From Lumbricus rubellus (taxonomy: Eukaryota; Annelida; Clitellata; Crassiclitellata; Lumbricidae), in NCBI GenBank assembly GCA_945859605.1, contig OX243815.1, positions 44,890,986-44,954,985 on the forward strand: a stretch of DNA of 64,000 bases, given 5' to 3'. Within the stretch, counting starts at the first letter, position 1. The number at the start of each line of letters is the position of its first letter. The notes beneath the pieces were generated by a model. That model worked only from the letters and a program-made list of their open reading frames with translations, did not search any database and had not been told where the DNA came from. Positions 1 through 11,026 of this stretch are shown piece after piece. The position numbers and the translations under genes are program-made.

Positions 1-301
1 CATAAATTACTATCATTAGCAGCACTAGCATGATTAATAGTAGCACTATTTTAGTAGTATGATAATTATTTTATTTGCTAGGAAAACATTCAGAGCCACT
101 TCTGGAGCTTTGTACGTCTTTTCTCTAAACGTCACAACCGTTCGACTTAGAATAGACCTAGCAGACAGCGGCCATGTCTCACCATCTTAGCAATGCTGTT
201 GAAATGTACAATAGAATTGACCAGAAATTTGTAAATATGGAACTTAAAAACTTTGCTGTTGGACAAAGAAAATTTGTGGACACTATTCATTCATTCATTC
301 A
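1..301. other. No gene recognised
   Basis: AT-rich DNA without a supported coding region or named repeat. It ends in a short (CATT)n run at 283-306, which is the microsatellite tail of the adjoining minus-strand LINE fragment. Confidence 0.5.
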
Positions 302-690
302 TTCATTTCGTGAATTTATATAGCGCTTCTTCAAGAAACTACTCAGAGGCGCTCCCAGTCCAGCCACAGCTAAAATAATAGGTTTTGAGCGACTTATAAA
401 AAGCAGGTGAATTTAGTCTAGGCATAAGTCGCAAGTTTAGTGGGAGGCCATTCCAGATAGCGGGACCCACAGAAGAAAAGGCTCGGCGCTGTCTTGTAGA
501 AGTGCGAGCTCGAGGAACCAAAAGCTCCCCCGTTGTCGTAGAGCGAAGAGCTCGACGGGCTGCAAGGTCAGAGACAGGTCGACAAAGAATAGACAGGTAT
601 GATGGAGCACAATCAGTAAGGCAACGCCAGACTCGCAAACAGCAACTCGGTAGGAGATGCGCTGTGAAACAGGGAGCCAGTGAAGAACAT
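302..690 (-). mobile_element. LINE 3' end fragment (CR1/L2-like), copy A
   Basis: On the minus strand this encodes the C-terminal tail of a non-LTR retrotransposon polyprotein: [14 protein letters not shown], then [14 protein letters not shown] and [11 protein letters not shown], a signature common to CR1/L2-type LINEs. The coding tail ends in WTGSASE. It is followed by a terminal sequence containing GCGCTATATAAATTC and a (TGAA)n microsatellite, the usual 3' end of this LINE group. Copy B at 19949-20340 is nearly identical and starts at the same point. The frame shifts near the start, so the fragment is not functional. Confidence 0.8.
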
Positions 691-1036
691 CATCTCTTAT
701 CATACAAAAATCCTGATTAATATTAACCATTTACCCGTTCATTTTTAAATTTTAAGCCCATTTTCAGCGAATATTCTTGAGGAAAACAGGTAAATGATGA
801 AAGGATGAGAGACTGCAGTAGCTAGTTTTAACGTCCATATAAATTAGTACCCAGAAAATTATATAGAATACATACCTCTTCCAGATATTACTTAAATGAA
901 AACTAGAAGCATACTTGTAAAGAACGAGTTATTAGGAGTTTCGCAGTACTTACTTACAAATAACAACATCACACTAGAAGTTGACAATAAAAATGTATTA
1001 TTCATCACAACAGATGAATCTGTAGCTACTAGAGTC
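691..1036. other. No gene recognised
   Basis: AT-rich sequence. A 60-codon open frame at 896-1078 shows no recognisable domain and is treated as chance. Confidence 0.4.
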
Positions 1037-1420
1037 TCACCTTGTGCTGTCAGTTCGTTGAACTCTAGCGATCGTTAAGGCCAGCCTTCTCCATTGCTTT
1101 CTTTCTGAGGTCGCTTCTCTTAGTTGTTCCAGATTCATTCCTGTTGTTTCTTGAACATCGTCCAACCACCTTTTCCTTGGTCGCCCTTGTTTTCTCCTTC
1201 CTTCACCGCATGCCAGCATCATATCTTTCTCCAAACCATTTGAACGCATAACATGACCAAAGAAAACCAACTTTCTTCTTAGCACTGTTTGTTGTAACGA
1301 CTCATCCATATCTATACCAATTTCTGTGCGCACCCACTCATTTGTTCTTTTTTCTTTCCAAGATATTTTCTGCATCTTCCTCCAAATCCACATCTCACAT
1401 GCGTTAATCTTTTTATTCAT
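1037..1420 (-). pseudogene. LINE reverse transcriptase C-terminal fragment
   Basis: A 127-codon minus-strand open frame carries the C-terminal block of endonuclease-RT LINE proteins: a WRKMQKISWKEKRTN-like segment, then RRKLVFFGHVMRSNG, then GRPRKRWLDDVQE. The FGHVMR and GRPRKRW motifs are typical of the region just downstream of the RT domain. No RT palm motif lies nearby, so this is a 5'-truncated dead copy. The clade is not resolved. A second, differently diverged fragment of the same kind lies at 61303-61510. Confidence 0.8.
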
Positions 1421-1469
1421 TTACTAGAGTCTAGAAGTGGTAAATTAATTATTGGTTGGATTGTATTGT

Positions 1470-1545
1470 ATCTATAAATTTATACAGCGCCTCTCACAGT
1501 GCCCACCAATCAGAGGCGCTCCCAGTGCGTTAAACCAAGAGAAAA
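1470..1545 (-). mobile_element. LINE/SINE tail fragment
   Basis: Contains ATAAATTTATACAGCGCC and CAGAGGCGCTCCCAGT, the reverse complement of the tail shared by the LINE and SINE families of this window. Only the terminal part is present. Confidence 0.5.
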
Positions 1546-2903
1546 AGTAGTCTTGAGACAACGAAAAGAGGCATTTGGTCCACCAATAAGTAGGAATGCG
1601 TTGAAGGAGGAAGCTGGTTCGACAATGCAGGTGACATGGATATGTATATTTATATGATAAGTTATTCTAGTTTCTTCCAGAATCATTTTGTTTCCGGTTC
1701 TTGAAGTTTCTTTCCCATACTACCATAATATTATTCTGTTGTGAGAACTAGCTTTTACAGCGCAAATTTGAAATCAATTTGCAATGCTGAAACAAAACAC
1801 CAGTATGGTGGAATAGCTTTTGATGCTAAAATGAAGGATTACAGTAGTGGAAGCAATCACACATTGTGAACTGTTGATGTAACATAAATTATTTGTCACA
1901 TCAACAATTCCCACCATGAAATCACACAACTGCTGATGTAACATAAATTATCTGTCACGTCAAAAATTCATACCATGTAATTACTGTCGCCTTTAATGAA
2001 GTTTAATCTGAATTTTATTACCACATGGAGACTGATTAATTAATTAATTCCCAAAGCTACTGGCAGCTGGGGCAAAATGTGTTGAGACAGGAAGTGGGCG
2101 ATTAGCATGCTGTTGAAATACATGCACGCCATAGAAAAAAAATGATGAATAGCACCAGCTAAGTTTCCTGCAAAATTGAGCGACTGAACATTTTTTAAAC
2201 ATTTCTGCAACTCGTAGCGCAATACAAGTTACTTTCAAGGCCTGTGCAAGTAAGCATGCATGGACGTAGGAAAATTTATGCTGCGTCTCAAATCGTCTGC
2301 AAATTTCTAGGTTTTCCACGTCAAAAGTAAAGCTGAAATCGTTTAGAAAAAACATCGGGCTTTTATTCATTTATAAGTTTTACGAGAGCGTGGTTTTATT
2401 GATTATTTATCCGATGCCCAGGGTTCGACTTTGATGTCTAAAGGTGTTTTGAAACGGACGGTCGCTTTCTTCTCAACGTACCTGATCACGTCGTAATGCC
2501 ACATGCAAATCTCTCAACAGGTCGAAACCCTGTCCAAAGCTGGTTCATTACTGCCAGTCCGGACGACTCTCCTCGCAATTATTTAACGCAAACTTGAGAT
2601 ATTTAATCCAGAATTAACACGATTTATTCATGTAAACATTTAACCCATAGGACGTTTCTCTGCGTATGACTCAGCGCCGCTGCTCTTGTAGACCTTCACC
2701 TTGTGAGTCATCGCACCGCACGGGTGCAGTGAAAAAATGGACCACGCGCTAATTTTTACCCCAGCGGTCAAAGTATGCCGACTTAAATCGCACACGGAGA
2801 CTGCGTTGGTCTAAGAAAGATATCGCTTATCTTTTTAACAATTTTAGCAGAATAGCAATTTCGTGCTGCTTGATTAGGCCTATGCCCAACTAAACAGCTG
2901 AAG
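1546..2903. other. Non-coding; short direct duplication
   Basis: No gene recognised. At about 1868-1975 a block of roughly 55 bp occurs twice in tandem (both copies contain TGATGTAACATAAATTAT and a TGTCACRTCAA segment). Overlapping minus-strand open frames at 2040-2370 have no recognisable domain. Confidence 0.45.
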
Positions 2904-3116
2904 CAGGGCGTTTTTAACGTGCAGTTGTAGGCTACACAAAATATGCAGTTCTAAATGGATGTGTGCAGTAAGACTTGGGGCTGTACTTAGGCCTAATTAT
3001 GTATAGTAAAACTAGCAAAAAGGTCATTGTCCTCCGATTGGAAGTAATTTTTCATGGAGGATGGGAAAGGAAAGAAGGGGTTGTGCAGTTCTAAAAATTC
3101 CTTAAAAACAGCCCTG
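2904..3116 (+). mobile_element. MITE family A (hAT-like), copy 1
   Basis: Non-autonomous DNA transposon with ends CAGGGCGTTTTTAACGTGCA and, at the right, CTTAAAAACAGCCCTG. It is homologous along its length to 32310-32478 (inverted) and 34111-34305. The family is placed in hAT-like elements by its CAGGGC ends and by the perfect 8-bp target duplication of the 32310 copy. This copy has no visible duplication. It contains an extra GGCTA at a GTAC site compared with the 34111 copy. Confidence 0.75.
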
Positions 3117-3350
3117 CCCTGCCAAAACCCCGCCTCTGCGCTGCGCCTCGCGCCTCGGCGATCATCCTTCGACCGCTCGTCTGCCCCCCCGGGCCCCCCC
3201 CAAGTTCAGACCAAGTCTCCGCCTATGGTTAGCCCCAAGACTGGAAAATTGATTCGGGGAAATGGCCATTTTCACGACGAACGAAAGTTCAATCGAATGA
3301 CTAGAAATAAGGTCGTCAACTTCTTTATCGGGAAAAATAGTATGGTTTAG
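3117..3350. other. GC-rich non-coding segment
   Basis: Locally CpG- and C-rich (3117-3205), then ordinary sequence up to the foldback element. The open frame at 3054-3350 overlaps the MITE end and is not a credible gene. Confidence 0.4.
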
Positions 3351-3902
3351 TAGAACAGGAATAAGGCATTTGACTCATTTGACCAGTAGGCCTACAGCCT
3401 TGATCTTCGCCCATTTGACCAGTACAGCCTTCACCTTTGACCCATTTGACCAGTACAGCCTTGAGTTTCGTCCATTTGACCAATACCAGCCATAAAAATT
3501 GAGTGCCCGCGCAGTTTGACCAATGTCAGCCTTGAAAATGGAATATACAGCTCGATCTAAAGACAAGATATTCCAATAATCAACTCCGATCTCCGCAGTC
3601 TTGTTGTATATGCGACCAAGCCGAGCTGCCTGGCGATTTTTCGTAATTCAGTTTTAGTTTTATTCGGGTAAACCATTTTATATTGGAATATCTTGTCTTT
3701 AGATCGAGTTGGATATTCCATTTTCAAGGCTGACATTGGTCAAACTGCGCGGGCACTCAATTTTTATGGCTGGTATTGGTCAAATGGACGAAACTCAAGG
3801 CTGTACTGGTCAAATGGGTCAAAGGTGAAGGCTGTACTGGTCAAATGGGCGAAGATCAAGGCTGTACTGGTCAAATGAGTCAAATGCCTTATTCCTGTTC
3901 TA
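3351..3902. mobile_element. Foldback element: ~225-bp inverted repeat with 102-bp loop
   Basis: The left arm (3351-3578) and right arm (3681-3902) are near-perfect inverted copies separated by a 102-bp spacer. Each arm contains four to five degenerate copies of a ~30-bp unit built around TTTGACCAGTACAGCCTT. The left arm is 6 bp longer because GTAC reads GTAGGCCTAC at 3386-3395. No clear target duplication is visible. Two matching 61-63-codon frames on opposite strands are a by-product of the symmetry. The unit could be a foldback transposon or a palindromic duplication; a transcript would fold into long dsRNA. Confidence 0.8.
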
Positions 3903-4154
3903 GGCCTACTAGGTTTCTCAGGTAGTCGGCATTGACTTTGAAATATTCACCAAATGGATTCAGTTTCAATTTGACAAAGAAATGACCATGGAAAGTGAAT
4001 GAAAAGACTGTGGACCTAATAGCACATCGTCAATACTGCGGGAAATTTACACTTTTTACGCGGTGTTCCTAAAAACTGTACCTCTACTATAGCTGCAATA
4101 ATTTGTACATTTTGATAAAACTTGGAAATACCTCAGTTTGGGGGACCTGAATCA
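3903..4154. other. No gene recognised
   Basis: AT-rich non-coding sequence between the foldback element and the minus-strand coding remnant. Confidence 0.4.
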
Positions 4155-4514
4155 GATTACTGTTGGTGTTGTAAATGGAACAGCAAAGGAATAAATTAGT
4201 CTATTATCGTATATCGACGCGTTCGGCTGTTTCATCGTCAACAACTCCCAAAGCCCCGGTGTTCCGCTATACGTCTTATTTCCAACCGTCACATCGTCAC
4301 CTTGAATAAAAATCGGAGTATCGCCGATGTAGAATTGACCATTTTTTGATCGTATTCCGAACGTCGTGTCTACGATTTTTCTATCGGAGGCGTATTGATG
4401 AAGGTACTTGGTGGCTACATCGCCTAATTCTAAAGTTCTAATATCCTCGGTCGGATCGTCGCTTTCTTCCCTAGTAAAGCCGGGTACTTGGTTTGTTGAG
4501 ATGACTAAAAAAGG
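4155..4514 (-). pseudogene. Cryptic coding remnant, mobile-element type protein
   Basis: A 120-codon minus-strand stretch without stops and without a usable ATG. Its translation is protein-like: after a DDPTEDIRTLELG start it reads TTFGIRSKNGQFYIGD, then FIQGDDVTVGNKTYSG and GTPGLWELLTMKQPN. The order FGIR..G.FYIG / GDDV.VGN..Y.GTPGLWEL recalls an uncharacterised protein family I associate with mobile elements in marine invertebrates; I cannot name it with certainty. Stops bound it on both sides. CCTTTTTTAG at its 5' edge could be a splice acceptor. Adjoining sequence at 4518-4709 may be a diverged upstream part. Confidence 0.45.
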
Positions 4515-4734
4515 TCATTAACTTTTTCGGAAGAGAAAAAATGTAGCCCCCCCCCAGAACGGAAACCAAACTCCGCCCATGTTTATCGGTTTAAGACTAT
4601 CGATGTGCGTATTCGTCGACGTAATTTTCATTTTCAATTTGACTTTCTTCAATTTTACGTGGAACTTTAATGTGTGCGCCATCTGGGGAATGCTTGCCGG
4701 GTTCAGCAAACCTTCTCAATTATAATGTGAGTTT

Positions 4735-5190
4735 TGGTTGGCCTAAATCTATACCTCACCCCCAGAAGGTGTTTAATAAACTGCCGTCTTAGGGTTTTCG
4801 CCCCCCCCCCCTACCCTGGCCCCATGGTGGTAGAGATTAGCCAACTCCTCCACCATGTGGTTCTGATGGCCCTCTGTCTTGGTACAAAGTTTGAAATGAA
4901 TAGCTGCGTTTTAGTGAAACAAATTTGGGGTTTTTCTCCCACCCTGGCCCCCATGGTCGTAGAGAATCGCCAACCCCTCCACTGGGTGTCTGACGCCGAT
5001 ACGGACAGAGTAGTGAAGGTTTGGAGTGAAAAGGTCAAAACTGTCGAAATCCATTCCGGTCAAACACACACACACACACCCTCACACACACCCACACACA
5101 CACCCCCCCCACACACACACACACACACACACCCACACACACACACACACACACCCACACACACACACACACTTCTCTTTATTAATATAG
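4735..5190 (+). repeat. Possible RTE-like 3' tail ending in (AC)n
   Basis: A block containing CCCTGGCCCCATGGTGGTAG (from 4814) is repeated imperfectly at 4942-4982 within the same unit. The unit runs into an (AC)n/(ACCC)n tract at 5064-5172 and then CTCTTTATTAATATAGATT. The layout of a G/C-rich unit, a dinucleotide repeat and a terminal AATATAGAT-like end is that of RTE-type LINE or derived SINE 3' ends. Confidence 0.4.
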
Positions 5191-5906
5191 ATTATTAAAC
5201 GAGGAAATGCTCTGAAGTTGTCATGAGTATATAGTATACTGAGTACAGCGACTTTAAAACTGTCACCAATAAGACATCTTGATTAGGCTAAGCTACGATT
5301 ACTACATCCATTGCGATTTCCTTTATCATAAAAGTCGCTTGGTGTCACGATCAAAAAAATGACGTCATCGCAAATGACGTAATTGTTTGTCCTCTCATTA
5401 GTTTCCGAAGCATTTAAAAATATTTCTGTTGACGATTGAATTGCAGACGGAAGGTCGACAAAACTTGTCAGATCACAAGACGACAAAAACGACAAAATCA
5501 GACAAAATTGAACGAAGATGGAAGACGAAGAAACGACGAAAAAGAAGACAAAATACGCTGAAGATGGTGAAGAAGATGACGAACACCAGTTTTCGAACTG
5601 CGATTCATCATCGAATTGAAAAGGAAATTATCGAATAGGTAAGCTGTGACAGAAATAGGCTACTGCATGGTATGTGATCATCGGCATTCTACAACCGAAA
5701 ATAATCGGTTTTTAAAGTAGGCCTATAAAGGACGTATAGTAATACATGAAATTATCAAATGAACAGGTAATTTGATGCAAATATAAGACTCGAGTATGAA
5801 AGTAGGGCCTAAATTAGAAAACGTTCGAAGCATTGCATAGTTATAATTAATTAAGCAATAGAATTTTAAATTAATGGTGTGCATCCAAATATTCCTTTAC
5901 TGCATC
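5191..5906. other. No gene recognised
   Basis: Non-coding AT-rich sequence with an A/G-rich tract at 5455-5635. The open frame there (5429-5638) is lysine/arginine-rich low complexity and is not supported as a gene. Confidence 0.4.
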
Positions 5907-6012
5907 CATAGGCGCAACCACCCTATGGGACCCACGGGACGCGTCCCCCCCAACTTTTAGGACGTGATTCATTATGGTCCCCTCCAACTTTTAGGACGTG
6001 ATTGCGCCTATG
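5907..6012. mobile_element. MITE family B, 106 bp, TSD ACTGCATC
   Basis: Perfect 11-bp terminal inverted repeats CATAGGCGCAA / TTGCGCCTATG are flanked on both sides by ACTGCATC (5899-5906 and 6013-6020), a perfect 8-bp target duplication as made by hAT-type transposases. The interior carries CCAACTTTTAGGACGTGAT twice. A longer relative with CATAGGCGTAGG ends lies at 50876-51198. Confidence 0.88.
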
Positions 6013-6020
6013 ACTGCATC

Positions 6021-7010
6021 TGTTGCTCGTAATCATGGTTTGTTATTTGTATATCGCGTCTAAGACTATCATTCGCTATAGACCGACTATAAAATTATAG
6101 GCCTAGGTGTCAAATCCCTCCCAGATCATAATAAAGTTTCTTTTGACAGAATGGGGAAACAAATGGTCGAAATTTATGGCAATGAGAAGACTTTTAAAGA
6201 GATAAACACTTTTCAGCAGCCATGGTGCACACGCAAGATCTTCCGTTGCCATGTCTACAGCATTATGACGTCATTTTTATAAACGCAATAGCCGAAGTGC
6301 ATAATGGCGTCATTTCCTCAGGTTATTGCAGTCGACGAAAGTAAGTAAGGAAGAATACTATCATTATGAAGGCTCCCTTGTAACGGCATGGCTGTGTTAC
6401 GGCGCCATAGAAATCGTCATTGTTATTATGAAGAGCATTAATTGCGACGTCAAAGGTAGCCTATCATAGACAAACAGAAATTAGCAGAATATGGTCGGTT
6501 TAATTAATTACAGAAACCAGTTTGAAGCAAGTTGAAAATCAAGCGAAGATGACTCGGAGTTGGTTCTTATGAAGTTACGATGTTTGAAGGGAAAAAGAAG
6601 AAACGGATTTTCAAATTAATGTAAGTGATTCAATTTTATGTGCAGAATGCGCTTGATTAAATGTTCGAATAAGCCTTGAAAGTGTTTGAAGCGGGTAAAC
6701 CTTAGACACCAAAGGCATTAGACATGTAGACGTCAAGCGGCTTAGTAACAGGAGTAGGCTACTTTTATGCAATTTGGCTCATACCATGCATAGGCCATTG
6801 CAGGGCAATAAATGAATAGCTGACGCGTTTGCGTTGGCTTACATGTGCACAGCCTTGCAGTGCACTGCTATCGGGTGGATTAACTAGGTAGCAAACAAAA
6901 TTTAAGGAGGTACGGTACACCTCCAGCAGGATAATTTGTATTTTGTACAATTGAGACCATGCGCCCTCGCATCTTTGGGTAGCAACCAAAGATGACAGAC
7001 ATTAAGCCAC
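6021..7010. other. No gene recognised
   Basis: Ordinary non-coding sequence. The 74-codon minus-strand frame at 6765-6989 has no domain or neighbour to support it. Confidence 0.4.
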
Positions 7011-7080
7011 CCTCCTCGGGAGCGCCTCTGAGTTTGAAGGGGCGCTATAGGCTAGCAAGTGCACATACAAACAATAAAAT
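7011..7080 (+). mobile_element. SINE/LINE tail fragment
   Basis: Contains GGGAGCGCCTCTGAGT, TTGAAGGGGCGCTATA and AAGTGCACATACAAAC, the 3' end of the tRNA-derived SINE seen in full at 22850-23065. Confidence 0.65.
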
Positions 7081-7343
7081 ATGCTCATTAATGACGACAA
7101 ACTATCAAATCTCATCAACCTATATAAACATTAATCATTCTTTTTGTAATTTCTGTAATTAAATTTTCTACACTAATCCTAAGACAAATCCAATAGACAT
7201 GGCTAAAGACATTTTCTTAGTCTTAGGCATTGCAGGCTATATTCCATTTGATCAGCTTCTTGTATGGTCCTACCTGATAGCGGCGCGTCTATCAGTTTTT
7301 GTTGCTATTAAACGCATAATTATAATAATAGCTCTACTTCTTT

Positions 7344-7620
7344 CAGTGGCGGCGCCAGGATTTCAGTTTGGGGGCTGAGGAAATTTTCATTTTCATCCGC
7401 CAAAATTTATGACGACCTTTTTTTAGTAATTTGTTCGAAATCTCATGAAAATGTTCTATTTTCACCGTCCAAACTTCTAACGATCTTTGTGTAGTCATTT
7501 GGTCGAAATCTCATGGATAGGCCTAAATGTCACGTTTTTTAGGGGGTTAAGTGCAAAATTTTTTATGGCCTTATTTGGGGGGGGGGCTTAGCCCTCTGGC
7601 CCCGTCTGGCGCCGCCACTG
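7344..7620. mobile_element. MITE with CAGTGGCGGCGCCAG ends
   Basis: A 15-bp inverted repeat, CAGTGGCGGCGCCAG at the left and CTGGCGCCGCCACTG at the right, bounds 277 bp. The flanks ACTTCTTT and ACTTTTTC match at 6 of 8 positions, compatible with a decayed 8-bp hAT target duplication. The interior has a duplicated TTGGTCGAAATCTCATG-like segment and a G9 run. Confidence 0.75.
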
Positions 7621-8471
7621 ACTTTTTCCTATAATGAAATTGCATAATAATTACATCTCTCATAACCTCTTGGCTATTAATTATCTATGTGGGTTTCTGT
7701 ATTGCTTTAGGAACCGCTATACTTGGCTGCCTGAGGTGATTGGCCTAAGGCCCTTAGAGGATTCGCCTGAGGGGATTGGCCAGAGGTGATTGGCCAGAGG
7801 TGGATTGCTTTGAGTGATGGTTGTGTGGCTCTGTGTTGTTTTTGTTGTTGCGTGTTTATAGTTTATTTGTATTCGTACCTGCTGGGCCTCTGGCGTGGTT
7901 TAAAACCCCGTAAGCTCCTCGCAAAGGCAGGAGGACCCCTGGCGCGGATCAGTCCCAAGATCCCGCAAGCCCACTATTATTAATTTTAAATTTATTACTT
8001 TATTTTTATATTGTGCGTTGTTGAGCCGCGGGATGAGAAAGGGTGGGTGGATGAAGGAGCGGAATGATTAGAGGAAAGTGGTGCATGGACGTGGAGCCAT
8101 ATCGCAGTGGGTCATTCAAAACAGCCTGAAAAAAGACCTCAAGTTCTCAACAAAATCGAAGATCATCCGACCTGCAATGGAACAAAAGCTCTTAGCTACA
8201 GAAACAAAGAGATTTTTCAAATAGAATCAATTAACAGTTTTGCGACGGAACGGACGGAACATTACTCAAACAGTGCATGGACTCTAATCACTCTATGATA
8301 ATAAAGAAAGAGTTGTTTTTTCAGTTAATTGTCCTTTCTGTTTCGTCTCTGTTCTCGATTTTGACTACCATCATATTATAAATACCAAAGTAGTTAGTCA
8401 AGCAAGAACTAAGAAGGAACCGAAGGTCTGATAAAAAGTTAACCGAATCTACTATTACTACTACTACTAAC
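7621..8471. other. No gene recognised; GAGGTGATTGGCC repeats
   Basis: Short repeats of GAGGTGATTGGCC or close variants occur at 7734-7800. The rest shows no supported feature. Open frames at 7786-7983 and 8107-8298 lack recognisable domains. Confidence 0.4.
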
Positions 8472-8616
8472 CAGTATGAGAATTGTGGAAAAATAACTGG
8501 GGGGTCGGCCTATGATAAACTTGAAATTGGGGTATGAAAAACATACTTTAACATGGGACTCTAAAAAAGACTGGGGGGGTTGAACCCCCCCAACCCCCCC
8601 GGCAATTCTCACCCTG
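8472..8616. mobile_element. MITE family C, copy 1, TSD CTACTAAC
   Basis: 145-bp element with imperfect inverted ends CAGTATGAGAATTG / CAATTCTCACCCTG, flanked by CTACTAAC at 8464-8471 and 8617-8624. The perfect 8-bp duplication marks a hAT-type insertion. The interior includes a G/C-run hairpin (GGGGGGGTTGAACCCCCCC). Family members: 18115-18408 and 47735-47879. Confidence 0.92.
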
Positions 8617-8867
8617 CTACTAACCCTGATCTTTGACTGCAATTCCATAAAAATTTAGCCTACTCAGAATGTTGCAGCGGAATTCAGATAAATTAACTAA
8701 AACTTTCCCTGTCCTTAAAGCAAGATCTGAGCCCCGAGGGACCTAGCCTACCTGGTATAGGTGCATGGAGGCGTGCAAAGGTCACTGCAGAGGAGGCTTT
8801 AAAAGGAACTGTTATAACTGTACACACCCCCGATCCCTTACTATCTTTCATCATCTCCATGGAAAAA

Positions 8868-8920
8868 TTACTTGAAGGGGCGTTATAACAAGTTCACAGA
8901 CAAAAAGCATTATGCTTACT
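8868..8920 (+). mobile_element. SINE/LINE tail remnant
   Basis: TTGAAGGGGCGTTATAACAA followed by GTTCACAGACAAA matches the SINE 3' end with a few substitutions. No SINE body is recognisable upstream. Confidence 0.45.
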
Positions 8921-9600
8921 CACAGGTCACCACGGCATAATTATAGGCCTAGGTCGACTATTATGATAAAACTGTGAGCCTGAGTGAGGGACGTTTCATA
9001 ACCCGTAAATAGAACAGAAATAGATTATAGGGAATGAATTTTGAACTAAAAATGATAAGGAGTACTCGAAAAACTGCAATATTATTTTGAATCCAGAGAA
9101 GAAGAAGAATATGATAAATTATGTGATGGCTAAGACTAGACTTGAGCGATTTTGTTTTCTTATATACTCGGCGTATACTCGAGTATAGTCCAGCTGCAAT
9201 TTCTCTGCTTCAGTCAGGTCCGGCTCTGCAGCTAGGGTCCTCTTCATCAGCACCATGCGTGAATAGTCTACGTGTACTGTCAACCCGACGCACTCGTTTA
9301 TAGATGCGTAGATTAACCGCAGGAGGCGCCACTATAGGCGAAAATTTATGACGAAGTGGACTCGGCTATATCTTGATGCCGTCGTCGTCGTGGTTCCCAG
9401 CCCGGGCCACGAGGGGCCTCGCAGGCTCGCAGCTGAACCCCGAAATTGGCACTCCACATGTATCGACCACGGCCTGAACAGACACTGTATACAGCTGGAC
9501 ACTCCACTATGCACTCTGGTGGCCACCACCACTACCACCATCGCCATGCGCGCCTCTTGCCGATCGATATAGACCTTTGTATGTATGCCTTTGTATAGAC
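8921..9600. other. No gene recognised
   Basis: Non-coding. Overlapping open frames on both strands at 9332-9572 share a (GTC)n/(CCA)n-rich sequence and lack domains. Confidence 0.35.
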
Positions 9601-9930
<330 letters not shown>

Positions 9931-10283
9931 GGAGAGAGAGAAGTATATATCAAAGGATGGAGACTGGCATTGAGGAAGAGAGTCACGTAGATACCAAAAC
10001 AAAGAAACGCACATACGCAGATGACAGAGGAAAACACGGACAGAGACAAAGGCAGACATACTTACAAGTATACAGCCGGTCAGAGACAGAGACGCCAGAG
10101 AGATACAAGAGACGGAGAGAAAGGAACCCACACATGATCGAGACATAAAGATGGACATACAGAAATAGGGAGCTAGAGGCAGGATCGAAGACACACACCA
10201 TACACAGCAGGATGCACAGAGACTCAAACAGACGGAGACAGACTATTAGACGACCGTACACACGAGACATTATTGCGAGAATA

Positions 10284-10327
10284 TAATATATACATACATA
10301 CATACATACATACATGTATGCATATAT

Positions 10328-10383
<56 letters not shown>

Positions 10384-10385
10384 GA
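10284..10385. repeat. (CATA)n and (TA)n microsatellites
   Basis: (ATAC)n at about 10287-10316, then (TA)n at 10327-10382 with one interruption. An AC-rich tract follows at 10422-10510. Confidence 0.9.
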
Positions 10386-10807
10386 GCGCTTCAGTACTGG
10401 TAGAGTGGACAAATTCACAGCACCCACACACACCCATACACCTCCCAAACACACAAGCATACGCGCAGACACGCCCACCAAAACACACGCACGCACACAC
10501 ACACGCACGCTCGCTAGCACGTAGAAAAGCATAAAAATCGTTTATAATAGGCAGAGTTAGCTTCATTGGATTCTTCCATTGTTGTAGGCTGTTAATTCTT
10601 CATTTTAGGCCTACGTATATATACGTGGGTATATATAGGTAGGCCTGAGGATGAGACAATCGTTGGCGGCGCTGTCACACCACGCAGCTGATACTTGGCA
10701 GACTCCGAATAAATAATTTAGCGGGAACAAGGAAAAATCCATAAGCTCTGTTCGTCCGTCCGTCCGTCCGCGTGCTTGCATTCACACAAGAGCGCAGGAC
10801 AATATCA

Positions 10808-10810
<3 letters not shown>

Positions 10811-10894
<84 letters not shown>
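10811..10894 (+). repeat. (CAG)28 trinucleotide repeat
   Basis: Twenty-eight uninterrupted CAG units. All frames (poly-Q, poly-A, poly-S) are open; there is no evidence that it is coding. It lies 1.5 kb upstream of the BK channel start codon. Confidence 0.95.
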
Positions 10895-10895
<1 letters not shown>

Positions 10896-10947
10896 CTATA
10901 CCTATAGATATGTACTACATACACATATACACAAGCAGCGGAAGGGT

Positions 10948-10950
<3 letters not shown>

Positions 10951-11026
<76 letters not shown>

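Noticed and set aside
9332..9572. Overlapping open frames on opposite strands
   Set aside because: Both are short, rich in trinucleotide repeats and without a recognised domain.
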